Source: Adiantum capillus-veneris
Lineage: Eukaryota > Streptophyta > Polypodiopsida > Polypodiales > Pteridaceae
NCBI GenBank assembly: GCA_014529385.2
Contig: CM043953.1
Location: forward strand, 113,827,049-113,891,048
Reading direction: 5' to 3'
DNA length: 64,000 nt
Positions 1 through 13,103 of this stretch are shown here, piece after piece; the stretch's first letter is position 1; every line of letters starts with the position of its first letter. The translations under genes were made by a program, and so were the position numbers. A model generated the notes under the pieces. That model ran no database searches. It was not told the DNA's origin and was given only the letters and a program-made list of their open reading frames with translations.

Positions 1-724
1 GACCTTCGAGATGGCGTCCAAGGTCATCGCCATGAGCCCATTGACCATCCGAGCAGTACGAGCCTACTTTCGACAGTGGAGACATGGTTTTGACCCTGCT
101 TCAGATGTTCTGGTAAAGGAGGCAGACCTTCCCATCTCCGTTTGCTTTCTTGGCTTGCAAAGGGAGACCTACGACTTTTGTCCACGATAGGCTCAACGAT
201 TGGGACTGTCCTGGAGACACCTTGCACGGCAGCCTCAGTAGCTGCCAAGGCGGCCGACATTCCCTCAGTTCGTGTTCTGGTTAGGGACACCCACACTCTC
301 CCGAAGGTCATCCTACTTCCTCGGGTGAGTGGAAGTTGGTTTAGATAGAGCGTGGAATATTCGGGCCTCTCGAATTAGTGCTGATTTGTCGACAGATGGG
401 CCATTTTGCGAAGGCCTGTCCACAGAGGAGGCCTCGACCTACACCACAGGCCCAACCCCAGCCTTCAAGGATTGGCTAGCAGCAAAACAGGTAGAGACAC
501 AGAGCACACAGGCAGAGCCACCCTCCGAGCCTGGGGCTCCGCCGGAGGAGGGATTGTAGCAGGTTCGTGGTCGACGAGAGCATGGGCCTCAACGACAGCC
601 TGGCACTCAGAGTGGTCCTGAGGCGCTTGCCCAGCAGCACTGGGTTCCCACGGGGAATTGATTCGGTCCTCTTCAGCAGGACGAGGTCCTTGCTCCAGCC
701 TCCACCCAGCTTCACCCTCGACAC

Positions 725-776
<52 letters not shown>

Positions 777-3700
777 TTGTTCCCTCCGCCTCTCCTCCTC
801 ATCCCCCTACTTTTGCCAATCCCCCTCGCCCCTCTTCTCCCCCCCCTCCCATTGCTCCTGCACCCCCCCTCCCCCTCCAGTCCCACAGTCGACCCAGGGG
901 GCAGGGCCGTCTTCCGCTGCTAGGAGATCTCTTGGCAGTGCGTTTGCTACGAGTCGCTTGGCGAGAGAGAGACAACCTTTCTTGCGACCCCCTCTTTTGG
1001 TACAATTGTCTCCCTTTGCAGCAGTCCCTTGTGGTCTGACGAGCTTCGAAATTTGACACCGATGGGACTTCTTTGCCTACAACTTTACCCGCTTTCTCGG
1101 CGACTCCTCACCAGACCTTGAGGTAGCCTGCTTCAGGGTTCATGTTGTGTTCCTTGCAGCTAGGGGGATAGAGACCTTGGACTCGGTGGTTGGCTTCTCT
1201 TTTCCCCTTTGCGGCAGAGACCAGACTGAGTGGACTCTCGACTCAGTGTTGGAGTGGCTACAGACACAGGTCGTAGAGTTCTGTCATCACATGGGAGACC
1301 TAAGATTTACAGACATGCTTCAGAATCTTTGGCCGTTGGCCAAGTTTGCTGTGACCCCTCCAGATGCAGCAGGATGTAGACACATTGTGGTTCACTTCTT
1401 TGCTGATATGTAGTGCCCACCATGCTATGTACACATTCATGAGGACTCCTGGACAGAGGACGTTGCTCTACGCACGGCTCGGTCTACTTGGGCTTGGGCC
1501 ATACACTCTTTGCAGTCACACCTATCTAGAGGACGCTCGGATGCGGATAACTCACCATCCAAGCTAGCCTCGAAGATAGCACGTTTAGCTGCTGCGGCAG
1601 CATCTGTTCTCTCTCGCTCCCCATGAGGATCGTCTCATGGAACGTGCAGGGATTAGGTGGGTCCCAATTTTAGCGTCAGAGGGGCCGACTGCGTCAGGAG
1701 CTTCAACGATGCCTTGTGGGAGGAGAGATTGACCTCCTATGCTACAAGAGCATCATCTGTGTGAGAGCCGCATTACACGTTGTGGTCGGCTTTTGTGTGG
1801 ACGATATGATACTTTTTGGTCAATTGCTTTTGGACCTGGAGGCATCCAGGGTGGGGTATGTATGACTATTGCGGATTCTTTGCAGCAGGCCATTGTGGGC
1901 AGAGGGATTATTGTGCCAAGCAGGGCTTAGTGGATCACTATGCAGGTACAGGGTTGCCTTGTGGGCTTCCTGAACATCTATGCGCCTAATGTGGCGAGTG
2001 CATGAGCAGAGTTTTAATCACAGATTATTGAGTCTCTCCCTGACTTCAACATGTTGGAGGACCCCTCTGACAGGATTGGTGGTAGGCATGCTACTGTGCA
2101 TGGAGTTGAGCTGGCAGCTTGGGAGAGGTTTTGTATGACTGAGGGTTTCGGATGTGTGGCAGCATTCTAGCTTTGTGAGGCCCCCAGACAGCCTGGCCTT
2201 CTTCGTTCGGACCGCAGAGTGGGAGGAGTGAATCTATCGCGGATAGATCGCTTCTACACTAGTGACCACTTTTGTGACTTGGGTGGGACAGTTGGCATTC
2301 TGGCAGGGACTTTCTTCTCGGACCATGCACCAGTGATCCTCACAGTGGCAGATAGGCAGAGGAGGGGGAGCACGATAGAGAGCGAGTGGAGGCTCTTTGG
2401 ACAGAAAGTTTAGACATGCAGGATTCTCCTGTTGATAGAGTGGCCTCGGGACTAGCTCAGCTTAGTCGATTCTTTCTTGAGGAGTCTTTGGCTCGCCTGG
2501 CTGCAGCGAGAGAGGAGCAGCAGCGTCTCCGACGGGGCATTGCTTCCTTGTAGAGGATGCATGAGAAGCATCCAGACAGTCCTTGGTTGGAGGAGCAGTT
2601 ACAGCAGGCTCGCCAGGAGCTTGTTAGCACAGAGGAGCGGCGCCATGAGTTTGCTTTCCACCGACAGGCTTCTCAGTGGACGCATGAGGGTGACAGAGTG
2701 ACTGGTGCTTTCTTTGCGGCAGTGGGACCTCGGCATACGCATGCAAAGGTCAATGAGTTGAGGAGGCCCGATGGGTCAGTTGCTTCTGAGCTAGAGGATG
2801 CATGCAGTTGCTACTGACTTTTACCGTGAGTTACTGTCTGCAGAGCGCCAATCAGAGCGTCAGGATGCATGCAGAGAGCAGGTGTAGGCATAGATGCCTT
2901 GTCTTGTGGCTGAGGAGATGCGTCAGAGGCTTGAGCTGCCACTTCAGCTTGAGGAGTTGCACTCGGCTCTTAGTGCACTCCCTCGTGATAGCTGTCCAGG
3001 TGAGGATGGCTTGACTCCCAGTTTTTTCTTGGAGTATTGGGACTTGCTTGGCCCAGATCTCTGTAGTGCTTGGCCCAGATCTCTGTAGTGCTTTTTAGTA
3101 CATCTTGCACACAGGAGAGATGCTTGACAGCATGAGTGCTCAACTCAGCCTACAAAATTGTGGCCAATGCTCTGAGTTTGAAGATTCAGCCACTTCTAGA
3201 GAGCCTTATACATGGGAGTCAGACAGGTTTTGTCAAGGAGCGTAGTATCCTTGACAACATCTTTACTTTTTCGGAGGCTTCTGCCCCAGCGGGGCTCCGT
3301 GGTGAGGATCTGTTGATTCTTCTTCTCGATTTTGAGAAGGCCTACGACATAGTTAATTGGGACTTTTTGGAGGGCACTCTACGTAGGGGTGGGCTTCTCA
3401 GATGCTTGGATCAGCGGGGTGTCAGCTATGTACAGACGGGCACATAGTCAGGTACTTTTGTCAGGAGGTAGATGTGATCATTTCATGCTTACACGTTCGG
3501 TCAGACAGGGCTGCCCTCTTGCCCCCTTCCTCTTTCTGTTCTATGCTGAGGCGATGAGCAGGTTTTTGGTGTCGCAGCAGGTTGGTTTACAGGGCTTAGC
3601 ACTTCCTATTTGGGGAGATGAGCTACTGGACGCTGAGTTTGCAAATGACTCAGCTTTGTACTTGGATGGCCAGGAGGCCAACCTTCACAAGTGTGAGCAG

Positions 3701-5110
3701 GCTCTAGAGACCTTCTGTTGTGCATTTGGCACACTGATCAACTGGAGAAAGACAGTGGCTTTCTCGGTTGGTAGTGCTCTTGTGCCCGATTGGATGGCAG
3801 GTGAGGGTTTCAGGTGGATCCCCCAGAGACTGCAGTTCGGTACTTGGGCTGTCAGGTTGGTTTGGACTTGTCTCCCGAGCAGCAGATTGCTCCCCTCCTC
3901 CTGTCTATCAAGAGGAAGTTGTTACATTCGAGCTCTGCACGACTTTCTCTGGCAGGCAGAGTTGTAGTGGCGAACTAGGTGTTGTTGGCTACTATGTGGT
4001 ACATCACTTCTTGTTGGATCTTCTCGAGTTCTTGTATCAACCATGTAGAGAGTCTCAGGGTGTGACACTCAGATAGCGCGGGCCAAAGTGGCTTGGCAGG
4101 TCATCACTCTTCCTTGTTCTCAGGGAGGGCTTGGGATCATAGACCCAGCACAGCAGAGCAGAGCCCTTGTTGGGAAGTTCATCGTCAGAGGACTTCTTCC
4201 AGGTGAGGAGCCCTGGGAGGAGTTCTTGCTACAATGGCTTCGTGCTAGGGTGCCTCAGGCTGGAGGCCCTTGGCGACCTTCGACCAGATGGATCTTCACA
4301 GAGATGCGCAACGTTGGCTTGAGCAGGAGACCGGAGGACCACTTCGTTGTGAGTTTTCTTCGATCTTGGGAGCATTTGCGGCGAGGCCTGGAGCAGCGTC
4401 AGCCTACTTGCACGGAGGAGCGCCTGAGATAGCCCCTCGTTTGGAACCATGGTTAGCACTCAGAGAGGCCACTTGGTTGGTAGTCGGCCTCATGTTTCCT
4501 GGGGTCCCATGGCAGCGGGTCCAGCACGCTCTTTAGGTGATTGGTTACAGTTTTCAGGCTTGTCAGAGAAGCTGCAGGGCTTTCAGCTTCTACAGGGCAT
4601 GAGAGGGGTTCACAGCATGTGCCAAGACATCTTAGAGGCAGTACCAGCCGAGTGGCTCACACCTCTCGAGCCAGCAGCGCCCAGATGGATGGGAGCCTTC
4701 ACACAACTGGAGGTTCTCATCTCAGTCCGGGCTTGCTCAGAGACTGTACTCTCCTTGTTTTTCGAGTTACAGGGTGAGGGATGCTTACGGCGAGTGGCAG
4801 TAGAGGCCCCGCAGGTGGCAAAGTGCTGTTTTTAGAGGATCCGAGTGGTGGGCATCTGTGGGAGGACTTGTGTCATCGATCCTGACCGAGCAGCTCTTGA
4901 GACTGGACACTGGAGACTGTGGGCTTGGGAGAGCTGTCCACTGGCACGAGTACAGTGGGATCCTGGAGAGTGGCTTTGGAGGGACCCTTTCTCTTCTGCA
5001 GACCACCCAACGTCCCTTTCTTTCAGTACACTGTTCGACTGGGGCGTCACATACTGGCAACACAGAGAGAGGCTCCACCCTCCACCTCAGCCTCACCTCG
5101 ATGGAGCATG
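1..5110 (+). mobile_element. L1-type LINE, decayed
   Basis: This is a non-LTR retrotransposon relic read left to right. Bases 1-560 hold the end of an ORF1-like product: a stretch resembling the plant LINE DUF4283 region, then a partial zinc knuckle (C-x4-H-x4-C, about 393-425). ORF2 starts near 1623 with MRIVSWNVQGLGG, the usual opening of the plant LINE endonuclease, and the end of that domain (SRIDRFYTS, SDHAP) lies at 2230-2340. Reverse transcriptase covers about 2890-3970, with DFEKAYD near 3330, RQGCPLAP near 3500 and a degenerate FANDSA in place of FADD near 3640. A C-terminal region with FDWGVTYWQHRERLH lies near 5030-5090. The frame changes many times and in-frame stops are common (one falls just after the endonuclease start), so it is dead. 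The left end lies outside the window; the right end abuts the hAT relic at about 5110 without a visible poly(A). Confidence 0.85.
726..776. repeat. 51-bp poly(C) tract
   Basis: An unbroken run of 51 C lies inside the LINE, between the zinc-knuckle region and the endonuclease. Long open frames reading through it as poly-Pro or poly-Gly are artefacts of the homopolymer. Confidence 0.95.
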
Positions 5111-7163
5111 ATATCCCAATATCGCTAGGAATGGCAATCGGAAGAGGAGACTCCACAACACCCTCTGTACTCTGTGCAATAGCCTCCTGAATCTCCTGCA
5201 ACTGAAGAAAACGCTCCTCATCCTTCTCCTTGTTAAGCATCTCCAAAGTGATCTCAATCCTCTCATAGCCGCGCTCTTTGATCTTGCACAAGAGCCTCAA
5301 GTTGGTGTGTCTGTAGACAAGCTTCTCGGTATGAGCAGGGAGTAGCCGATTTCTTCTCTTAGTGTGAATGAGAGAGAAGGTGCTCCAATTCTTTCACAAG
5401 GAGAGGCACATGTCCCTTGAGAAAGCACCCTAAGTGCAAGAGTCTGCAATGTGGGCATGCAAGCCCCAAAAGTCTCCCACCATTTCACACCCTCTTGCAT
5501 TCTCTTTGGATCCTTCGCAATAGGATGAGCAAATGTCTTTCCTTCATTGATAAAAGTGTCCAACTCATCAATGAGGGTACCTTGCATGGTTAAATCTCCC
5601 TTTGTGTACTTGTTCAACAATATCATCCACCCATCATGAACCTTACTACCACCGTACTGTCCTCTTCGCTGCCAAACAAGATGTAACAAGTATCCCACAG
5701 CATGCAGTGGTGTGTGCATCATATTCCATCTGTCAACACACGAGTCCTTGATCTCTTGCATCCTTGCCGCATCAACACCTTGCATGTTTTGAACTTGCTC
5801 AACCATGCGATCTGTAAGCTCATACACAAGCCCCATGGTGGCTCCTTCCATATCAGCCAAACGAAGGATCTTCAAGATGGGGGCACAAATCTTCAAAATC
5901 AACTTGGCCTCTTGCCAAAAGGATGCATTAAATACAATGTCAGAGACCACTGTGGCCTTTAGAGTTTTGGAGGTCTTCATCCTCACAAATTTTGGATCAA
6001 TCATAAGCCTACGCACACCTTGCATACATTTGTCATCTAGGAGACTAGCAAGCATGATGTAGGCAAATTGAGTGGCAGTGGGTTTCACCAAAGCTTTCTT
6101 GCTAAGTGTCTGAAACAATGCCAAGAGAGTGGACTTCCTCGTGACAAATGTAACCACCTTTGTGCCATCCTCAAGGATCTTTGCAATCCAAGGGAGCTTC
6201 CCAATGTCCTCAAACAACAGGTCCAAGCAATGGCATGCACATCTGGTGAAAAAAATATGTTTCCACTCCGCTTCAACCATTTTTCCAGCCCCAACACAAT
6301 TAGTTGCATTATCCATGCATACTTGCACAACATTAGCGGGTCCAATCCCAACAATCACCTCCTTAAGCTGCTTGAAAATAAACTCTGACGTCTTTGTCTC
6401 CCCAGATGTATCCACTGATTTCAAGAACACAAAGCCATGTATAGAGCATGCAAGAAAATTAATGATAGGCCTGCGTCTAGTGTCAGACCATCCATCACAT
6501 ACAAATGTGCATCCATGCTTCTTCCACTTCTCGCGCACATCCATGATCTCATGACCAATGATTTGACCTCATCATTAAGCTCTGTGGTGCGCAAAGCATT
6601 ATAGGAGGGCGGCACATAAGACGGGCCCACTTGGCCAATAGCTTTCACCATATCCAAGAAGAAAGGACTTCTCACTTTCCATTTAGGAATATCCTCTGCA
6701 TAAAAAAACCTGCCAAGGCTTGATCTGCTTTCTTGCGTGCCTGCACGCCAAATGAACTCGCCAAATCTACTTGTGCAACCTTCCTCTTCTTGCTTGAGGA
6801 TCCCATAGTGGATTCTGAAGTGCCACTTGCATGTGCACTTTCAGATTCATGCGATCCACTTGCATGAGATTGAGAGGCATCACCCCCCAAATCATCCATC
6901 AAAGTATCCACAAATGCATTTGGGTCCTGTCCATCACCCCATACATCTGCATGCAACCTTCTGACAACCACTTTAACTTACTCAGAAACTTTATCGCATG
7001 GTCCCACACCACAACCCGTGATGGCCAACAAATGTGCCCGAATACGATGAGGACCCCTGTCCCAAACATGCCCACAATAGTTACATTTGCAAGTCCATTG
7101 TCCTTTTGCCTGAGGTTTTACCTTTTGCACATATTGCCACTCGGGACGCTTGGCTTGGCCCAT
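5110..7163 (-). pseudogene. hAT transposase, decayed
   Basis: This encoded a cut-and-paste DNA transposase of the plant hAT superfamily. From the start at 7163 (MGQAKRPEW) it shows a BED-type zinc finger (CKCNYCG...H...H, about 7040-7115), a serine-rich linker with the basic stretch SSKKRKV near 6790, a DUF659 core (CDGWSDTRRRP near 6480, VCMDNATNCVGAG near 6300) and the C-terminal dimerisation region (RVLSQGTCASPCER near 5400). Total length is close to the usual 650-700 residues. One in-frame TAA lies at about 6978-6980, and the frame shifts near 6675 and again near 5390 inside the dimerisation domain, so it is inactive. Terminal inverted repeats and a target duplication could not be placed; the left end runs straight into LINE sequence. 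It differs clearly from the second hAT at 23.4 kb. Confidence 0.85.
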
Positions 7164-7711
7164 CTCGATTCTTTGCTGAATTCAAACGGTCACAATTGTT
7201 TAGCACACGAGAGCTCTGAGCTTTGAGTGCGAGTCACAAGGCACAGACTACAGTCACCAGTGTATGGACCTGTCACTTCTCTGTTCTCTGGTCTCTGGTC
7301 TTTTAAGTTGGGGCTCTAAAAATTGTACGCTATCTTGAATCCCGAAAAACGTACGCTGCCTGGTATATTTTAATCGCACGATAGGGCAAAGCGTTCGCAC
7401 ATTGATGAGATGCCCATCCGGTTCAAAAACACCCAAAATCTGGACAATTATTAAATTTGCGAGCGGTGAGGCAGCGAACGCGGGGCAAGAGTGTGAGGCA
7501 GCAAATGCGGGGGCAGGGTTGGAGCGCGAGGGGAGAGAGGGAGGGGGGGGGGGGGGGGGGGGGGGCTGTAGCGAAGGGCAACGGGAGTGAGGTTGGGGTG
7601 ATGGGGAGGCAGCGTGAGCTATGCAGGAGTGGAGGCGAGACAGCAGCAGCGAGGCAAGATACCAATCGCTAAAATTACAGTATGAGGTGATGATTAGATG
7701 CATGCTTTACC
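7164..7711. other. Upstream flank of the hAT relic, no gene
   Basis: No coding region is recognised. It probably contains the 5' leader and subterminal region of the hAT (a repeated CGTACGCT-like word near 7328 and 7350) and a 23-bp G tract at 7543-7565. Frames over the G tract are spurious. Confidence 0.5.
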
Positions 7712-7838
7712 CAATGTGTCGTTGCAAGTAGACTTGGTGCAGATTTGACTATGGCACTTGGAATTGACACTTTGGCAGAAGTCAATGGCAAAAGTCAATG
7801 TGTTGTTGCAAAGTATACTTGGTGCAGCTTTGACTATG
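7712..7838 (+). repeat. 84-bp tandem repeat, split by the chromovirus
   Basis: Unit 1 is 7712-7795. Unit 2 begins at 7796 with nearly the same sequence (CAATGTGT-GTTGCAA, then CTTGGTGCAG-TTTGACTATG) and stops at 7838, where the LTR element begins. The second half of unit 2 resumes after the element at about 15080-15122 (CTTGGAATTGACA, CCAGAAGTCAAT). The element therefore landed inside a two-unit tandem repeat. Confidence 0.8.
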
Positions 7839-8218
7839 TGTTATGTCCTGTTCAGGAGAGGGGATCTAGCCCCTATGCCGTAGGGATGGGCGTCCATTGT
7901 CCGGGCGGACGTAGTGTGAACCCGGCCGGTGTGGCCGGTCATTATTTTAAAAGGGTGAGGCCATTTACAGTTATCGACCCCCACTCGCAGAGTGCCAGTG
8001 GTTAGCCTGCGAAGCTAGGAGTGCGCGAGGTCACCTCGAGGAGGTGAGGCCGGGTGGTATGGGATGCTCGGTCTTACAGGTGCATGCCTACGTCCTCGGA
8101 CGTTGGCCCCAACACGGGAGAGCTGCCGGATGGTGGCTATGGTCGGGTGGTTTGTCCGACGCGTGTCTGTAGGCGGTCCGTGTAGCCGGGAGATCCTCCC
8201 ATCTCCGTGTTCGTTTCA
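7839..8218 (+). repeat. 5' LTR of the chromovirus
   Basis: It starts TGTTATGTCC and ends TTCGTTTCA, directly before a TGGTATCAGAGC primer site. The 3' LTR at 14687-15074 repeats it with scattered differences and small indels. Confidence 0.92.
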
Positions 8219-8230
8219 TGGTATCAGAGC
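8219..8230 (+). promoter_or_regulatory. Primer binding site, initiator tRNA-Met type
   Basis: TGGTATCAGAGC follows the 5' LTR immediately. This is the standard plant LTR-element primer site complementary to the 3' end of initiator tRNA-Met. Confidence 0.9.
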
Positions 8231-8563
8231 CGGCTTGGGTGCACGAAGGATCGTGTGCACACCTACAGACTGGTTTAAGTCGGATAGCCTTTGTTTCATG
8301 TAATTTTTTATGAATTACCTGTTTAATTGATTGTTTTCTTCTCGTGAGCATGTTTACAGGTGAAATTTAATGAGCTGCCCGTTGGTTTTTGATAAAATTC
8401 AGCAATTTAGCAGGGGGAAGTGCTGAAAATCAGAGGATTTTTACTAACTTTACTGGTTTTCGATGAAAATCAATGTATTTATCATTCATTTGCTGGTTTT
8501 AGATTAAAATTCAGCATTCTGTAACTTTTCAAATCTCTTTGTAATCTCCATCTCTGTGCAAAG

Positions 8564-8566
<3 letters not shown>

Positions 8567-8651
<85 letters not shown>
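8567..8651. repeat. (GA)n microsatellite, about 85 bp
   Basis: About 42 uninterrupted AG units in the leader of the chromovirus, upstream of Gag. Frames across it are low-complexity artefacts. Confidence 0.95.
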
Positions 8652-8653
<2 letters not shown>

Positions 8654-11600
8654 CTCTCAGTAGCGAAAAAAGAGAGAGAGTGGCCTCTTGGAGAGGGAAA
8701 GAGCTGAGCTCTTGCGCTGTAGAGGAGGAGAGAGAGTTGCGCAAGTGAGGAGAGAGAATTGGCGCAAATGGACAAAGAGAGAGAGAATGCAAGCAACATT
8801 TCAGGGTGGATTTTTTTCCCCTCTCTATTGAGGAGGAGAAGCGAGCTACTGCGTGCTGGCCACGGGTGGGAACACGCCTCCCACTTTTCTTCTCTCTCCA
8901 CTCGTCAATCACGAGCTCTCTCAACGTTTGAATTATCTTGCACTACCCTCTTTGATTTTTTTCCCCCTTATATGTTTAAGTGACCCCCTTTATTTTAATA
9001 AAGGCCAGGATACTTTGGATTTTTTTAAAAACATGGTATGAAACCTGCAAATTATAAAAACCCACTTACAGAGAGTGACTTTTCACAGAAGAACTCAGTT
9101 TTCAGTCCTCTGCTTCTCTCCCAACCGCTCCTCTCTCTCACCTGCTTGCACTCCCGCACTCCCGCCATCACTGCTCGCCTTTGGATGCTCACGCCGACGT
9201 GTAGAGCTCTTCAAACTTCGACTTTTCGCGATCGAAAAGTGTAGAAAAGGCCCTGTTTCGCCTGAAAATTCCAGTTTTTCGCGCACTTCGCCATGGATTC
9301 CTCCAGCTCAGATGTGCAGCGTGACGATGCGCCAGGTAATATCCAAATTCCATTCACGCATGCTCTCTATACATGGATGTCAAGTACTTTCCGGAGTTTC
9401 GACCAGCATGTTACCGCTTTGGAAAACGCGAACGTTCAGACAAACATTCGCTTGGCCTCTCTCGAAGGGGTCGTGCAGGGGCTTAGTTCCCTACTCTCTA
9501 CTCTCGAAAATATGGCTCAGTCGACGACTGCGCGTATTTTCGAGGGCGAAACCCATGTCTAGCAATTGCGGACGCAGATTGTTGCTTTTGGGCGTTCATA
9601 GGGAAGTCCGACTGCCACAATTCCGTACAAAACTACAAACTTCTCAGGGGAAGAGGAGGAGTGTACGGAACTGGTCGTAAATAACTGGCTGCACCAGTGG
9701 ACCATATACTTTGATCTCCATGGGGAGCATGATGAACGGAGGATTCAAACGATTCCTCTCTATCTGCGTAGTAAGGCGCTTACCTGGTGGCGTGACATGA
9801 TAGAGAAGCCTACGACGTGGGCTGATTTTTGTGTGAAATTCAAGAGGGATTTCGCTAAAATGGACCCTTTGAAGGCTTATGCCAAACTGTAGAGTCTTTC
9901 GATGAAAACTGTCTTTTGATAAATATACGATAGCTTTCAAAGAGGCGCTCACCTTCTGCAAGGTGGATTCTACGCACGCGGTGCATATGTACCTGCTGGG
10001 ACTACATGAGGATTACCGTTGTGCCTTAATCAAAGATTAAGCCCGACTGGCGTCGAGGATGCAGTGGCAAAGGCTAGGACGTTCCATTTAATAAATGGAG
10101 CGAATTATGAGAAGAAAAGAACTGCAGACCATCAATCCGGTGAGGGTGCTTCGAGGAAGCGATTCCGATTCCAACATAAGTCCAAATCACCGCCGAGATC
10201 TTCTCAGGAAAAGAAGAAAGCCAGAAATGCTTCAGTTGTTGATGCAGTGAAGAAAGGGGCTTGCTTCGGATGTGGCCAGACGGGCCAGCAAATTAAGGAT
10301 TGCCCTAAGAAGAAGACGCAGAAACCGCAAGGTCGTTCTTCGGTTCAGATTCACGAGATCTCAGGTAACTCTGATGTTGTTCAAGTTGAAATCCATCATT
10401 TAGCACACAGTTCATGCACTAACTGTACTTTTAGCACCAAAGTGTTTGATAAGCATGATCTTCTTCGTTTCCTCGGGAAGATCAATGGTCACGACGTGAT
10501 CGGACTCCTTGATAATGGAAGCTCATACAATTTTGTGGATGCAAAATTGGTGCAGAAATTGAGCCTTCGGACGCGGGACAGTGACCATGAATATCGCGTG
10601 AAGATGGCTCGTGGCGTGGATACGGATGTATGGAATCAGATGGTTCCAGACTTGTCGCTCGAGCTGGCTGATTACAAAGAGAACCTGGATTTCCACATCA
10701 TGCACCTGGACAGAGCAGATGTTATTTTTGGAATTCCATGGTTTTATGATAAACAAGACTCGTTGTATATAGACTATGTACATCACTCTCTTGTTTTTGT
10801 TAAACAGAACATGCCTCATGTATCTGTGTCGCTTTGTAATCAGAAGTCTGTAAAAAATGGTTTTGCAATACCAGTTGTTACTGCTTTGGAAATGTATAAA
10901 GAAATAAAGTCTTCTGATGTTGACTTATATCAATGTGTACCATATGCTTGGTTTGATTCATTAGTGCTTGGTACTTCTGTCACTGAATTTCGTAAAAATG
11001 TTTCATGTTCCTCTGTTCAACTTGGGGATTCCGACGAATCCAACCTTATCCGAGAAATCATGACTGATTTCAAGGATGTTTTTCTTGATGATCTACCTCC
11101 TGGCTTGCCGCCTTCGAGAGGAGTAGATCATGGCATTGAATTGGTGGTTGGTAGTCAGCCCTTCTCAAAGCAACCCTATCTGTTTAGTAAAACCGAAGAG
11201 GACGAGATTCAGTGGCAGCTGAAAGATTATCTCGATAGGGGTTTTGTTCGGCCTAGCAAATCCCCGTGGGAAGCGCCAGTGCTACTTTCTCGAAAGAAGG
11301 ATAACACTATGCGCTTCTGCGTGGATTACAAGGGGTTGAATAAGCTCACTGTCAAGAACAAGTATCCGCTCCCGCGTATGGACGATCTGATAGATCGGCT
11401 CCATGGAGCGTTGTATTTTATGAAGATAGACCTGCGATTAGGCTATCATCAGATATGGATCAGAGTGGAAGATATTCTTAAGATAGGCTTCCATACGTGT
11501 TATGGTCACTACGAGTTTTTGGTCTTGCCTTTTGGTTTGACCGATGCTCCAGCTACGTTCCAGCAGATGATGAATGATCTACTGAGACCATTTTTAGGCA

Positions 11601-13103
11601 ACTTCGTTGTTGTATTTTTCGATGATATCTTGATCTACAGCTGAAGTTTGTCTGAGCACCTAGTGCATATACGCACTGTTCTCGAAGTACTGAGAACTGA
11701 GAAGCTTTACGCTAAGGCTTCTAAGTGTGAATTCTTTAAGAAAGAGCTTCTGTACTTGGGTCACATCTTTACCTGCGATGGAATTCACGTTAACCCTGAA
11801 AAATTGGATAATGTGGGAAATTGGCCCATTCTGAAGATTGTACTCCAAGTAAAGTCTTTTTTAGGCTTTACTGGATTCTTTCACAAGTTTATCAAGGATT
11901 ACTCTAAAGTTTTTGCTTCGCTTACGCAACTATTAAAAGGAGGGGTGAAAGGGCCAAAGACTTCGGGCCCTCATCGTAAAGGTAATCCCCCTGTTGTCTG
12001 GAATGAGCGTCTCGACGAGAGCTTTCGGACACTAAAGCACTTGGTGACTACTGCGCCAATATTGCACATTGTGGATCCTAACAAACTGTTTGTGGTTGAA
12101 ACGGATGCTAGTGATTATGCTATTGGTGCAGCATTATACCAGGATGGACTTCCTGTTGCGTTTGAAAGTAAGAAGCTTTCTGACTCTAAGATGCGTTATC
12201 CAATGTATGAGAAGGAGCTTTACGCCGTAGTCCATGCCCTAAGGAAATGATGGCACTACTTGTATGGCTCTACGTTTGTTTCATGGACAGATCACCACTC
12301 TCTGCGCTATATCTGTGATCAGTGTGATCTTAGAGGCCGGAAGGCTAGATGGGCTGAGCTTATGCAAGAGTTTGACTTTGAGATCCGTTATAGAAAAGGA
12401 TCTAGCAATCGAGTTGCCGATGTGCTCAGCAAGATTCCTGAGGCCAATGCCTTGTCTATGGCTGAAATCTCGACGGATTTCTATCTCTCTCTTCGAGGGC
12501 TATGTCGTTCCGATGGCCATTTTGGCAAGATATGGAACGAGGTCGAAGTGGGGCATGACTCGCATACAGGCTTGGGTGGTCCGGAGACCCAAGTGAGTCG
12601 TGTTGGAGAGACGAGACAACGACAATATTCCATTAGAGGTGGACTATTGTTCAGAAATGGTAAAGTCTACGTGCCGGAAATCGATGAGAATAGACAAAGG
12701 ATTTTGTGCGAATGCCACGATGTTCCTAGCGCTGGGCACCCAGGCATCCAGAGAACTTTGGCTCTGGTCAAGCGATATTTTTATTGGCCAAGGATGCGCT
12801 CGTACATAGAGAGCTATGTGAAGAGATGCGCTCAGTGTCAGGTCAATAAGGCAGAGCGCCTTAGGAAAGCTTGCCTGCTACATCCATTGGAAATCCCAGA
12901 TGCCAAGTGGCAGAGTATTTCCATGGATTTCATCGTTGGTTTGCCAAATACTAGTCGGGGCAATGATGCTATTTGGGTTGTGGTCGATAGACTCACAAAA
13001 ATGGCGAAGTTTATACCAACGAAGTCGACAATAAAAAGCCATGAGTTGGCAGTTTTATTTGTCGATCAGCTTTATAAGCTGTATGGTCTGTCAAAGGATA
13101 TCG

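Noticed and set aside
476-1056. Long frames on both strands rich in Pro or Gly
   Set aside because: They are translations of the 51-bp C tract and its flanks inside a LINE; no domain and no codon signal.
8482-8924. Open frames of repeated Ser-Leu or Arg-Glu
   Set aside because: Produced by the (GA)n microsatellite.
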